A stretch of DNA of 9,067 nucleotides, taken from contig JAFOIR010000399.1 in assembly GCA_017420625.1 (NCBI GenBank), positions 1 through 9,067 on the forward strand. Direction: 5' to 3'. This stretch comes from Bacillota bacterium (GTDB lineage: Bacteria; Bacillota_A; Clostridia; Lachnospirales; Bianqueaceae). This document shows positions 1 to 6,947 of the stretch, in pieces; positions within the stretch are counted from its first letter, which is position 1, and each line of letters opens with the position of its first letter. The notes beneath the pieces are model-generated. The model was not told the DNA's origin. It saw only the letters and a list, made by a program, of their open reading frames with translations, and did no database searches. A program made the position numbers and the translations under genes.

Positions 1-126
1 GGTGTAGGAACTTCACTAAGGCACCCCTTCCTTCCATACATGTATTATTCTCCAGACAATTATGAAAAGATAATGCACATCTTAAGCCAGTATACTACGA
101 ACTATCGAGTCATAGGACCAGGATGA
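1..126 (+). CDS. 3' end of an unrecognised protein (partial)
   Basis: The first frame is open from the window edge to a TGA at 124-126, giving about 41 residues ending in NYRVIGPG. The composition is protein-like, with several aromatic residues (PYMYYSP) and a plausible helix (YEKIMHILSQY). It could be the C-terminus of a gene starting upstream, such as an RHS tip or an immunity protein, given the RHS sequence that follows, but no family is recognisable. A 41-codon open stretch can occur by chance, so confidence is low. Confidence 0.3.
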   Translation, partial: GVGTSLRHPFLPYMYYSPDNYEKIMHILSQYTTNYRVIGPG

Positions 127-140
127 GCAGACGCCAACAG

Positions 141-453
141 TGTTAGCGTCGGGAAGAAAAAGCCACAAATTGTCGGATGAAAAGAGCCAATTCCTGTAAG
201 CTTTATATATCAGTGCTGGAAGAACAGCCTGCCTAGAAAGCAAGTGAATATCGCATTCAATGGTAGCCGTTACAATAAATGGATTTAGATGCTTTTCCCT
301 CAGTCATAGCCATTTCTCCCTGATAGCCATTATGCCGACGTATCTGCGGTGGCGTCAGTAACTATTACGGTCAGATCAATTGGAAAGATTGGCATAGTCG
401 TTAGTGGCTTTTTCTGCCCGACGCAAAATGGTCTTTTCTAACTGACGCTAACA
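141..453. repeat. Gapped inverted repeat pair flanking a gene-less ~240 bp segment
   Basis: Bases 146-166 (GCGTCGGGAAGAAAAAGCCAC) match the reverse complement of 404-424 at 20 of 21 positions. The match continues outward as TGTTAGCGTC (141-150) against the reverse complement of 444-453. On the right a 24-base stretch, bounded by GCGTC repeats, separates the two blocks, so the left copy looks like the right one after a slippage deletion or the right after an insertion. The left arm also starts with a local imperfect palindrome (130-150). The segment 167-403 between the arms contains no convincing gene. It could be a small non-autonomous element, an invertible segment or a rearrangement scar at the broken start of the RHS sequence. 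Confidence 0.5.
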
Positions 454-895
454 ACGGTGAAATCTATGCAGCAGAAGTAGGCTATGATCCGTATAATAAC
501 CTTGCCAGCTTTAAAGAGCGCATTGCAGGAGAAGGCGTTTGTGAGACAGCTTACGAATACGACGCTGAGAATAAGCCGACGAAAGTCACATACAGCAATG
601 GGCTGGAGGTTCAGTATCTGTATGACGGACTGGGACGGGTCACAAAACGAAGCGTAATCCATGGTACGGACAGTCAGGAAACATCCTATACTTATGTACA
701 CGGAGCAGGCGACAATACGACGCCGCTGATCTGCCGAATCACACAGCTCGGAGAACGGATGCTGTATACCTATGATGAAGTGGGTAATATTCTGTCCGTG
801 GAGTATCCGGACCGGCAGCCCGAGACAATTCCCACAACTCTGACTTTGCGCACGGAAGACAATGAACCGATCTATTCAAGCGAAACTGCCGAGGT
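405..895 (+). pseudogene. RHS/YD-repeat protein, 5'-truncated left fragment
   Basis: The frame opens just after a TAG at 402-404 and runs into the IS. RHS-like sequence is clear from about 444 (TDANNGEIYAAEVGYDPYNN). YD-type repeats follow: YEYDAENKPTKVTYSNG, QYLYDGLGRVTKR and YTYDEVGNILSVEYPDR. Such repeats build the beta-barrel cage that encapsulates the C-terminal toxin in RHS/tc-type proteins. No start codon, signal sequence or N-terminal targeting domain is present, and full-length RHS proteins are far longer, so the gene has lost its 5' part. The fragment stops at the IS21 insertion; its frame rejoins that of 3922-5491 when the element and one copy of the 12-bp repeat are removed. The first ~13 codons overlap the inverted-repeat arm and may not be ancestral RHS sequence. 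Confidence 0.8.
884..895 (+). repeat. Left copy of 12-bp target site duplication
   Basis: AACTGCCGAGGT lies directly left of the IS and is repeated exactly at 3922-3933. Both copies encode TAEV in the RHS frame. Flanking bases differ (A versus C before, G versus C after), so the duplication is exactly 12 bp. Confidence 0.75.
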
Positions 896-901
896 GTTTT
901 T

Positions 902-974
902 TGCAAGCCCCTCGTGTAGGTTTTTGCAGAACAAAAATGCAGGTTTCTGCACCTACAAAATGTAGGTAATTGCA
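902..974 (+). repeat. Left terminal array of 23-bp-period repeats
   Basis: TGCA-N9-TG(T/C)AGG units begin at 902, 925 and 948, exactly 23 bp apart, and a fourth TGCA half-unit falls in phase at 971. The third unit contains a perfect inverted repeat, CCTACAAAATGTAGG (952-966). These are probably the IstA binding sites at the left IS end; multiple repeated sites at each end are typical of IS21 elements. Confidence 0.85.
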
Positions 975-1040
975 GAAGGTCCATCGCGGACTTAGGAAGA
1001 TGGGGCACCGGAGATGAATACCCGGTACCCCGGGGTCAGA

Positions 1041-1409
1041 TCAGAAAGGAAGTTCCTTTCCGGTATCCGAATCGGGATGCCCCCAAAAAGCTTCCGGATC
1101 ATTCAGATACGTCTGGTACTGCTCTTCTCGAAAGCGCAGTGCATTAATGAAATCCATAGGACTGCCGGAATCATTGGCGATGTAATCACCATTCTCATAA
1201 GGGCTGTGACCGCTTCGTACCCAATTAAGCAGAGCGTTTTTCTCCTCCGTAGTGGCATCAGGAAAATGTCTCAGATAGATCCGCATATCGCGCCAGTTTT
1301 TCCGACGGAATTCCGCTGTCCACTTCTTCAACGTCTCGGGATCAACGTAATTGTAATCGAAATCGTTGTACTCGGTTTCCCAGGGGACGGCCTGCTGCTC
1401 CTTGCTCAT
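1041..1409 (-). CDS. Third IS21 ORF: small acidic protein of unknown function
   Basis: A 122-residue protein whose ATG overlaps the istB stop in an ATGA junction, the signature of translational coupling; an SD-like run (AGGGGGTGA) precedes it. I recognise no domain. It is rich in acidic and aromatic residues, with an N-terminal EYNDFDYNYVDPETLKKW segment, a helical central part (TTEEKNALLNWVRSG) and a C-terminal part around SPMDFINALRFREEQYQTYL. No signal peptide, membrane segment or metal-binding motif is visible. Classical IS21 elements need only IstA and IstB, so this is a passenger or accessory gene of a subgroup. Its last codons form a short hairpin (1044-1060) with no T-run. The intact frame and tight coupling argue for real expression. 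A role in transposition control is possible, but nothing in the sequence proves it. Confidence 0.75.
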   Translation of the reverse strand: MSKEQQAVPWETEYNDFDYNYVDPETLKKWTAEFRRKNWRDMRIYLRHFPDATTEEKNALLNWVRSGHSPYENGDYIANDSGSPMDFINALRFREEQYQTYLNDPEAFWGHPDSDTGKELPF

Positions 1410-2179
1410 ACGCTCACCCCCTGACGACTGTTGGTCCGGGCAAACGCCTGGTTAATGCTGGATTCCCGCAGACGGTTGTTTTCGCCGGGGAAGAGGATGA
1501 GCTCCACATGCTGAATCAGCCGGCCAATCAGTGCGGTGGTCATCCGCTTGTCGTACAGTACGTTCACCCACTGTGAGAACTCAAGGTTGGTGTTGAGGAT
1601 TACAGATTTCTGCTCATGAATTTCCGACAGATAATCGAAGAGCAGTTCCGAGCCGACTCGGTCATACGGCACATAGCCGAACTCGTCAAGAATCAGGATC
1701 TTGGCAGGGTTCAGCTTCTTCTGCTTGAACCAGGAAAGTGATCCGGCCTTTTTGTGTTCTGCCAGAAGGTTGACCAGCGCGGCTGCACGGAAGAAACGAA
1801 CCGGAACATTTTCCTGGCAGGCGGCTATGCCAATCAGAATAGACAACATGGTTTTTCCGGTACCTGTGCCGCCGTACATAATGACGTTCTTTCCGCTGTG
1901 GAAGAAATCCAGGTTCAGGAGGCTGTCAAAGGATACGCCATCTGGGAATTCAATCTCATCTGTCCGGTACTGCGTTCGGTTATACCTGCATGGGAAACCA
2001 GCAGCATTCAGATTGCGGCTGAGTCTGGCAGCATCCCTGTTGGCAATCTCGCTGTCCAGCAGATTCTGCAGGTAAACCTGGTGGGTTTCGCCTTCCATGG
2101 TCATTGCCCGGCCGGCTAATGAGGCAGACAGTCTGAGCTTTTTACAGCTCGCCGCCAAATGTTCTCTCATTTCATCCAT
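1406..2179 (-). CDS. istB: IstB, AAA+ ATPase helper of IS21 transposition
   Basis: A 257-residue protein, the usual length for IstB. The Walker A motif GGTGTGKT is at residues 103-110 and Walker B ILILDEFGYV at 161-170. NTNLEFSQW (196-204) and the C-terminal ALIGRLIQHVELILFPGENNRLR block are characteristic of IstB. IstB assembles on target DNA in an ATP-dependent manner and recruits and activates the IstA transposome. The N-terminal region (1-90) is the variable helical DNA-binding part. The ATG lies in an 8-base overlap with the istA stop (ATGGATGA), so translation is probably coupled to istA. The 3' end overlaps the third ORF by 4 bases. All core ATPase residues are present, so the protein looks functional. 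Confidence 0.95.
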   Translation of the reverse strand: MDEMREHLAASCKKLRLSASLAGRAMTMEGETHQVYLQNLLDSEIANRDAARLSRNLNAAGFPCRYNRTQYRTDEIEFPDGVSFDSLLNLDFFHSGKNVIMYGGTGTGKTMLSILIGIAACQENVPVRFFRAAALVNLLAEHKKAGSLSWFKQKKLNPAKILILDEFGYVPYDRVGSELLFDYLSEIHEQKSVILNTNLEFSQWVNVLYDKRMTTALIGRLIQHVELILFPGENNRLRESSINQAFARTNSRQGVSV

Positions 2180-3713
2180 GCTGTACGCCTCCCTTCAACG
2201 CAGCGTCGTAGGAGGAGAGATCGTTGCGGATGGGAATAATCTTTCCCAACGGGGTGTCCATGGCAGCTTCAAGCGGTGGAAGAGAAGGTACGTCAGAGAA
2301 CAGACGCCGGTACAGGTTCTTCAAGCTGTCCGGATCTTTTACCTGCAGATGAATGGCCTCGTCCACCGTACGCAGAGCGCTGTCAAAGCCGGTTCTGTCT
2401 GTCAGTTCCGACAAAGTTTTCAGGATTTGGCCGCGATCCTCATTCGCGCAGGTGTCCATGAAATGGCGCATGTTCTCCGGCATCATCTCGTAGATGCCGC
2501 TGTTCCGCAGGGAACGGGGTTTCCTGGCGATGTACTTCAGGTAAGGAAGCCAGTCCATGCTCTCCGTTTCCTCTTCGCCGTACAGCCTCCGGTGACGGAC
2601 GATCTCATGCATATCCTGGTCCATGACAATCACTTCCCGTGATGTCAGCTGGTACTGGACAACTGCCTCACAGAACGCCGGGGAAGCGGAATACCGGTGC
2701 TTTCCGTTATCCAGGGTAAACCTCCCGTACTTGTCGGTCGTCTCGCTGCCATACCCGGAAGTGTCAAACCGAATGGACGGGAGAGGCAGCAATGCGGCTT
2801 TGTCCTCCTGAAACAGGTCGCAGATCATCCGGCTTTTGTCGTAATGTTCCCGCTGCATATCCTCGTCACAGGCCTTGAGTAATTCCGAATTCTTTTCCGC
2901 CAGGTCAGGGAACTGAGGAACTGGAACGAACTGGTTGCGGCGCAGGTAGCCGACCTTGTTCTCAACATTGCCTTTCTCCCAGCCAGATTCGGGATTCATA
3001 AAGACCGGCTTGAAGCGGTAATGCTCACAAAAACGGGAGAAGCGATCTGTCATCTGCCTTCCGCCGCCTTTAATGATCTGGGTGACAATGGTGCTGGTAT
3101 TGTCAAACCAGATTTCCTGCGGAACACCGCCGATATATTCGAACATAGCCTGCAGTCCTTCCAGAAGGCATTCTGTGTTCTCTCCATAATTCAGCTGGAG
3201 AAAACCGCCGTTGCTGTAAGGAAAACTCAGCACCAGATGCTTTCCATTCGCATGGTAGCGACCATTCTCGTAAAAGGCGGTGAAACCGAAGTCCGCCTGC
3301 GCTTCACCGGGACGGTGTATCAGCGGAATGTAGTTTTCTGCTTTCTTCAGCTTCAACTCCTTTTTTCTGGCGGAAACATATTCCGCGGTCAGGCGGTAGC
3401 TGCAATTGTATTCCGGCACTTCCTTCGTCAGGCGGTCATGAATTCTCCGTGCAGTGTGCCGTTGTTTCCTGGGAACCTTCTTGTCTTTGTCTCCGATCAG
3501 CCAGCTGTCAATTAGAGGCTTAAAGGGATCGAGCTTTGATTCGTGATGAATCTCGCTCTCCGGAATCGGTACCGGCGGACTGAAGTCCTTCTGGTCAACG
3601 TATTTCCTGACCGTTCGCCAATCGCAGCGCACTTTTTCAGCGACTTCAGCGAGGTTGAGGCCTTGATTGAAATAAAGGTCTCTGATAGTATGAACCTGAT
3701 CCATTGTGAACAT
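2172..3713 (-). CDS. istA: IstA, IS21-family DDE transposase
   Basis: A 513-residue protein using the ATG at 3713. This start is preferred because AAGGAGG (complement of 3721-3727) lies 7 bases upstream; a second ATG at 3704 has AAGGAG 10 bases upstream, and an in-frame start at 3752 has no such site. Residues 5-42 form a helix-turn-helix of the IstA type (LNLAEVAEKVRCDWRTVRKYV). The RNase H-like integrase core supplies the catalytic triad, read here as D141 (AQADFG), D204 (WFDNTST) and E251 (EKGNVENKVGYLRRN). IstA binds the repeated sites at the IS ends and performs strand cutting and transfer with IstB. The C-terminal part (about residue 330 onward) includes the beta-barrel-like YGRFTLDNGKHRYSAS segment. 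The frame is intact with no missing catalytic residue. Confidence 0.95.
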   Translation of the reverse strand: MFTMDQVHTIRDLYFNQGLNLAEVAEKVRCDWRTVRKYVDQKDFSPPVPIPESEIHHESKLDPFKPLIDSWLIGDKDKKVPRKQRHTARRIHDRLTKEVPEYNCSYRLTAEYVSARKKELKLKKAENYIPLIHRPGEAQADFGFTAFYENGRYHANGKHLVLSFPYSNGGFLQLNYGENTECLLEGLQAMFEYIGGVPQEIWFDNTSTIVTQIIKGGGRQMTDRFSRFCEHYRFKPVFMNPESGWEKGNVENKVGYLRRNQFVPVPQFPDLAEKNSELLKACDEDMQREHYDKSRMICDLFQEDKAALLPLPSIRFDTSGYGSETTDKYGRFTLDNGKHRYSASPAFCEAVVQYQLTSREVIVMDQDMHEIVRHRRLYGEEETESMDWLPYLKYIARKPRSLRNSGIYEMMPENMRHFMDTCANEDRGQILKTLSELTDRTGFDSALRTVDEAIHLQVKDPDSLKNLYRRLFSDVPSLPPLEAAMDTPLGKIIPIRNDLSSYDAALKGGVQHG

Positions 3714-3720
3714 TCTCCTT

Positions 3721-3727
3721 CCTCCTT
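3721..3727 (-). promoter_or_regulatory. Ribosome binding site of istA
   Basis: The complement reads AAGGAGG, followed at once by a second purine block AAGGAG (3715-3720). The first suits the ATG at 3713 and the second the ATG at 3704, so two nearby starts are both well served. This places the istA start inside the longer open frame, which reaches 3752. Confidence 0.7.
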
Positions 3728-3791
3728 GCAATGTGATTGGGCTCACACACAAGGATAATTGTTAAGGGGGTTGTCCGCAATGGATCGCGCC

Positions 3792-3827
3792 GCTTCCCGG
3801 GGGCCCCGGCCGGGGCCCCCGGGAAGC
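3792..3827. repeat. Perfect 36-bp GC-rich palindrome inside the IS right end
   Basis: GCTTCCCGGGGGCCCCGG is followed immediately by its exact reverse complement (centre between 3809 and 3810), with no spacer. It lies between the right terminal repeat array and istA. The matching spot at the left end (976-979) has nothing, so it is an extra module on the right side. No T-run follows on either strand, so it is not a standard intrinsic terminator. In RNA it would form a very stable hairpin and in DNA a cruciform. A shield against transcription entering istA from outside, or occlusion of the ribosome site in read-through RNA, are plausible roles. Confidence 0.85.
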
Positions 3828-3842
3828 CTCTTGCACGGCTCC

Positions 3843-3915
3843 TGCAATTACCTACAAAATGTAGTTGCAATTTCCTACATTTTTGTTCTGCAACTTCCTA
3901 CATTTTTATTATGCA
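3843..3915 (-). repeat. Right terminal array of 23-bp-period repeats
   Basis: Read on the minus strand, TGCA-N9-TGTAGG units start from the TGCA at 3912-3915, 3889-3892 and 3866-3869, exactly 23 bp apart, with a fourth TGCA in phase at 3843-3846. The array mirrors the left end unit for unit; from the TGTAGG of the first unit inward about 49 of 61 bases are identical. The differences fall mostly in the spacers, which supports a protein-binding role for the TGCA and TGTAGG blocks. Confidence 0.85.
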
Positions 3916-3921
3916 GCATTC

Positions 3922-3933
3922 AACTGCCGAGGT
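3922..3933 (+). repeat. Right copy of 12-bp target site duplication
   Basis: AACTGCCGAGGT directly follows the IS and equals 884-895. It reads TAEV in the RHS frame, the same as on the left, followed by IVGCASVYDGS, the continuation of the interrupted gene. Confidence 0.75.
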
Positions 3934-5491
3934 CATTGTCGGCTGCGCTTCGGTATACGACGGAAGTACTGATACCGCGAAACCAGTCGAAGATGAAGAC
4001 GGAAAGCCGGTTGAATATGGACTGACTGTGGAACAGGATACAGTGAACCCAACCGTACTGACGGGTTATGAAGACGGTCGTCAAAGCAACAGGATCAGCT
4101 ACAGGTATGATCCTCTGGGACAGCTGATCCGGGCCAATGATCCTTTTGATCCAACAGCAGGAGGAAAGGGAACAACCTGGATTTACGACTATGACCAGGG
4201 CGGGAATATGCTGAGTAAAGCTGCATATCCTTTCACGGAAGAAGAAACAATCTCAGAAGCAGCTGTTCATACAGATACTTACACATACGAAAACGCCGAC
4301 TGGAAAGATCAGCTGACAGCTTATAATAATGTACCGATCACCTATGATACGATTGGCAACCCTTTGAATGATGGAGAATGGACATACTCCTGGCAGCATG
4401 GAAGGCAGCTTGCCAGCATGAGCAAGGCTGGCGAAACCGTCAATTATGTGTACAACGAAGATGGGCTCCGAGTGCAGAAGACGTCAACCAGCACCGGAAC
4501 GACAAAGTATACGTTGCATGGGAAGAACATTGTACATCTGATAAATGGAAACGATGAACTGCATTTCTTCTATGATGCACAGGGCCGGGTTGCCGTGGTG
4601 AATTATAACGGAGCGTCCTACAGGTATATGCACAATCTGCAGGGAGATGTAATTGCACTTGTCAACGATGACAGAAATAAGGTTGTTGAGTACTGGTATG
4701 ATGCATGGGGAAAGCCAACTGCCAAGAACGGCATAATGTCTGAAACATTGGGAAAGATGCAACCATTCCGATATCGTGAGTATGTGTTCGATGAGGAGAC
4801 AAATCTTTATTATCTGAGGAGTAGGTACTATAGATCGGAATGGGGTAGGTTTGTAAATGCAGATAAATTACTGAAACAATCATCTTTTGCATACTGTCGC
4901 TGTAGCCCTGTTCGATACTCAGATAGGGATGGTCAATTTGAGGCTGATGCTTATACAATAACACAAGAATACTATGAGTATCTAGAGAAGGTCTATGATT
5001 ATTCGATAGCGCATGAAGATGATCCTTTAGTTATCCCCGTGGATATCTTTGATGAAAACATAATAGAATTTGCAGAATCAGGCTATACATATGATCAGTA
5101 TCCTTGTGCTTATTCAATTGCCGAATGCTTGAAACCAGCAAAAAGCGCAACAGGTATGACACATATGCAAAGGGATTATGCTGTTGCAACAATTTCCATT
5201 AAGGACGCAGGTGGAGAAGGCGAACATTTATTAGACTATTCAATTCTTGCCATGTTTGATCCAAGTAGGCGACCTCCTAAAAAACCCTGGCATCATGGAG
5301 GAATACTCATTTCATACCCTGTTATCTATGAGTCATGTAGTAGTCATGGATTCGGTATGGGATCATATGCTGATCAAAATAAAGCAGGCGGTTGGACTCA
5401 TATGTTTTGGCATAAAGGCGTTAAACTGTCAGGAAAGCTATTACAGCAGGTAAAAGCTATCCTGTATTCTGTAATTGATAACGAGGAGTAA
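3922..5491 (+). pseudogene. RHS polymorphic toxin, 3' part with core and NlpC/P60-like tip
   Basis: About 520 codons remain after the IS. The first part has YD repeats (SYRYDPLGQLIRAND, ITYDTIGNPLNDG, YVYNEDGLRVQKT, FFYDAQGRVAV, EYWYDAWGKPTAKNG). The RHS core hallmark follows at about 4800-4940: LYYLRSRYYRSEWGRFVNAD, then FAYCRCSPV and DRDG, where the core ends and the exchangeable tip begins. The tip (about 175 residues) is more AT-rich. It has a Cys at the start of a helix (YPCAYSIAEC, codon 5105-5107), then about 60 residues later HHGGILI (His codons 5291-5296) and VIYESCSSHGFG (Glu codon 5330). This order resembles the Cys-His layout of NlpC/P60 peptidoglycan hydrolases; that reading is inference. 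The frame stays open leftward into the IS, with an ATG at 3911 inside the IS end but no good ribosome site. Without its N-terminal half it is unlikely to be delivered as a normal RHS toxin. Confidence 0.85.
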
Positions 5492-5497
5492 TAGCAG

Positions 5498-6700
5498 GTG
5501 AAAAGAGGACTGTGCATCATTTCCATGATAATGCTGTTGATTATGAATGCGAATGCTGAAGAACATATACTTGGCTTGCAAAGCACAGGTATACGATTAG
5601 TTGTTTATAACGATAAGGGCAATTATCGTTATGGGATAACCAATCAGTCAGGTGATAATCTGGGAATCACTTATTCCTACATCGGAGTTTTCCAGGATGG
5701 CTATGCTGTTTTTAAAAACGATCGTTATGGAGTTTTGAACCTCAATGGAGAAACTATTATCCAGCCAGTTTATGATTTTATCCGTTATTTGAGCGGTCAT
5801 ATTTTCTGTGCTACCAATGAAAAAGGATTGTTCTTACTCAATGATTCAGAAAAAGAGATTGCGTTTATACCGGATGCAATTGCAGAAAGATGCTATGATG
5901 ACTATGTTGTTTTCTCCATTGATGATATGATGGGCCTGCTTTATTTGAATGGGCAAGTTTTTCTAGATGCAGTATGTGAAGAAATAGATGTGTTTTCTTG
6001 TGGTATTGTCATGGTTTATCAGGATGATATGACTGTCTATATCAACGCTGAGGGAGAGAGGATATTTCAATGTTCAATTGGAATGCGATTTAATGAGGAT
6101 GTGGCGATTGTCGACGACGGAACAACCAAAATCATCAATACTGATGGATGTGTTCTTTACACATCGGATGGAAGCAAAGTGTTTTGGGGAGAGTTCTCTA
6201 ATGGGTTATGTCCTGCCATCGACGCTGAAACCGGTAAATATGGTTATATTGGACGAGATGGTTGCTGGGTAATCAGCCCCAACTATGATTGGGCTTCTGA
6301 CTTCATGGATGGGATTGCACCGATTCGAATAACTGATAAATATGGTGCAATTAATCAATCGGGTGAGTTATTAGTAGATTGTATCTACGACTTTGTTAAC
6401 GTTGGGGAGCATGGTATTTTAAGTGTTGAAACAAATAATAGATTTGGGATAGTGGATACTGTATGCGGGATAGTATCAGAACCCAAGTGGGATGAAATTG
6501 GCACGTTTCATAATAATCGATGTCGTGTAAAGAAGGAAGGTTGCTGGGGTTTCATTGATCAAACTGGACACTTAACCGTGCCTTGTTCATATGCTAGAGT
6601 TGAAAACTTCAGAAATGATCTGGCGATTGTAACTGACCTAAATGGATACCAATGGGTTATTGATCCTTTCGGGCATATTCTTGCTCCATACATGAAATAG
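5498..6700 (+). CDS. Exported WG-repeat protein, candidate immunity protein for the RHS tip
   Basis: A 400-residue protein starting at GTG 5498, with GAGGAG (5483-5488) nine bases upstream, inside the last codons of the RHS gene; only six bases separate the two genes, so they are almost certainly co-transcribed. Residues 1-20 form a signal peptide (KR, hydrophobic core, NANA-EE cleavage site). The rest is built of about 11 WG-type repeats (beta-strand units with a core like WGFIDQTG), for example RYGVLNLNGETIIQPVYD, KYGYIGRDGCWVISPNYD, KYGAINQSGELLVDCIYD and CWGFIDQTGHLTVPCSY. WG-repeat proteins are thought to bind proteins or surfaces and are common in Clostridia. Position directly behind a toxin tip is where immunity genes sit, and export would match a wall-acting toxin; this role is inferred. 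The frame is intact. Confidence 0.85.
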   Translation: MKRGLCIISMIMLLIMNANAEEHILGLQSTGIRLVVYNDKGNYRYGITNQSGDNLGITYSYIGVFQDGYAVFKNDRYGVLNLNGETIIQPVYDFIRYLSGHIFCATNEKGLFLLNDSEKEIAFIPDAIAERCYDDYVVFSIDDMMGLLYLNGQVFLDAVCEEIDVFSCGIVMVYQDDMTVYINAEGERIFQCSIGMRFNEDVAIVDDGTTKIINTDGCVLYTSDGSKVFWGEFSNGLCPAIDAETGKYGYIGRDGCWVISPNYDWASDFMDGIAPIRITDKYGAINQSGELLVDCIYDFVNVGEHGILSVETNNRFGIVDTVCGIVSEPKWDEIGTFHNNRCRVKKEGCWGFIDQTGHLTVPCSYARVENFRNDLAIVTDLNGYQWVIDPFGHILAPYMK

Positions 6701-6707
6701 CTGGTGA

Positions 6708-6933
6708 AATATCATCAGACAGGAAGATCATGTCTTGCTGCTATTAATTGCTATTTCTATTTTGGTATTCTACCACATGTTTTGAGAACGATAAGAATGC
6801 TGGACCGAATATTACGCCATTGACTCCTGACAATTTCAACAAAAAGTGGAAATATGTCCGAACACCAAATATAGATCCTGAAACAGCGTTTTTCTTTAAT
6901 CCAAGGAACAAGTTCTATTTATGGGAGAATTAG
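6708..6933 (+). pseudogene. Small exported or membrane protein, probably frameshifted
   Basis: Two overlapping frames together look like one broken gene. From 6708 one frame reads DHVLLLLIAISILVFYHMF, a good membrane or signal segment, then stops at a TGA (about 6783). The other carries on from the same point as FENDKNAGPNITPLTPDNF and ends in KFYLWEN with TAG at 6931-6933. A one-base change near TTTTGAG (about 6780) would join them into a protein of roughly 65-70 residues. The second frame alone could also start at TTG 6748 (61 residues). There is no clear start codon or ribosome site for the first frame and no family is recognised. It sits between two WG-repeat genes in the same direction. 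Confidence 0.4.
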
Positions 6934-6947
6934 AAAGGCCAAGTTGA

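Larger units (their letters stand above)
896..3921 (-). mobile_element. IS21-family insertion sequence, 3026 bp, inserted in an RHS gene
   Basis: The element carries the istA-istB pair diagnostic of IS21-family transposons plus a third overlapping ORF, all on the minus strand and all intact. The boundaries come from two independent signs. A 12-bp direct repeat sits at 884-895 and 3922-3933, and removing 3038 bp restores the RHS frame. Ordered arrays of TGCA-N9-TGTAGG units begin 6 bp inside each boundary. Beyond the arrays a further subterminal repeat, TCCATCGCGGAC (980-991), is matched by the reverse complement of 3773-3784 with one change. The outermost bases (GTTTTT left, GAATGC right on the complementary strand) share little. 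IS21 family members usually duplicate 4-8 bp, so 12 bp is long. A narrower definition using TGTAGG as the tip would give 915-3902. Confidence 0.9.

Noticed and set aside
902..974. Repeat arrays at the IS ends as a CRISPR array
   Set aside because: The 23-bp unit is far too short for repeat plus spacer, the spacers are alike, and the arrays mirror each other at the IS ends.
1044..1060. Hairpin GAAAGGA-AGT-TCCTTTC as a terminator for the IS operon
   Set aside because: The stem lies inside the last codons of the third ORF and no T-run follows, so terminator function is not supported.
1014..1424. 136-residue plus-strand frame at the IS left end
   Set aside because: It is the complement of the third IS ORF, which has ATGA coupling to istB and protein-like composition; the plus frame has neither.
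2097..2642. 181-residue plus-strand open frame over istB/istA
   Set aside because: It lies wholly opposite the clear istA and istB genes and has no recognisable domain; an antisense shadow.
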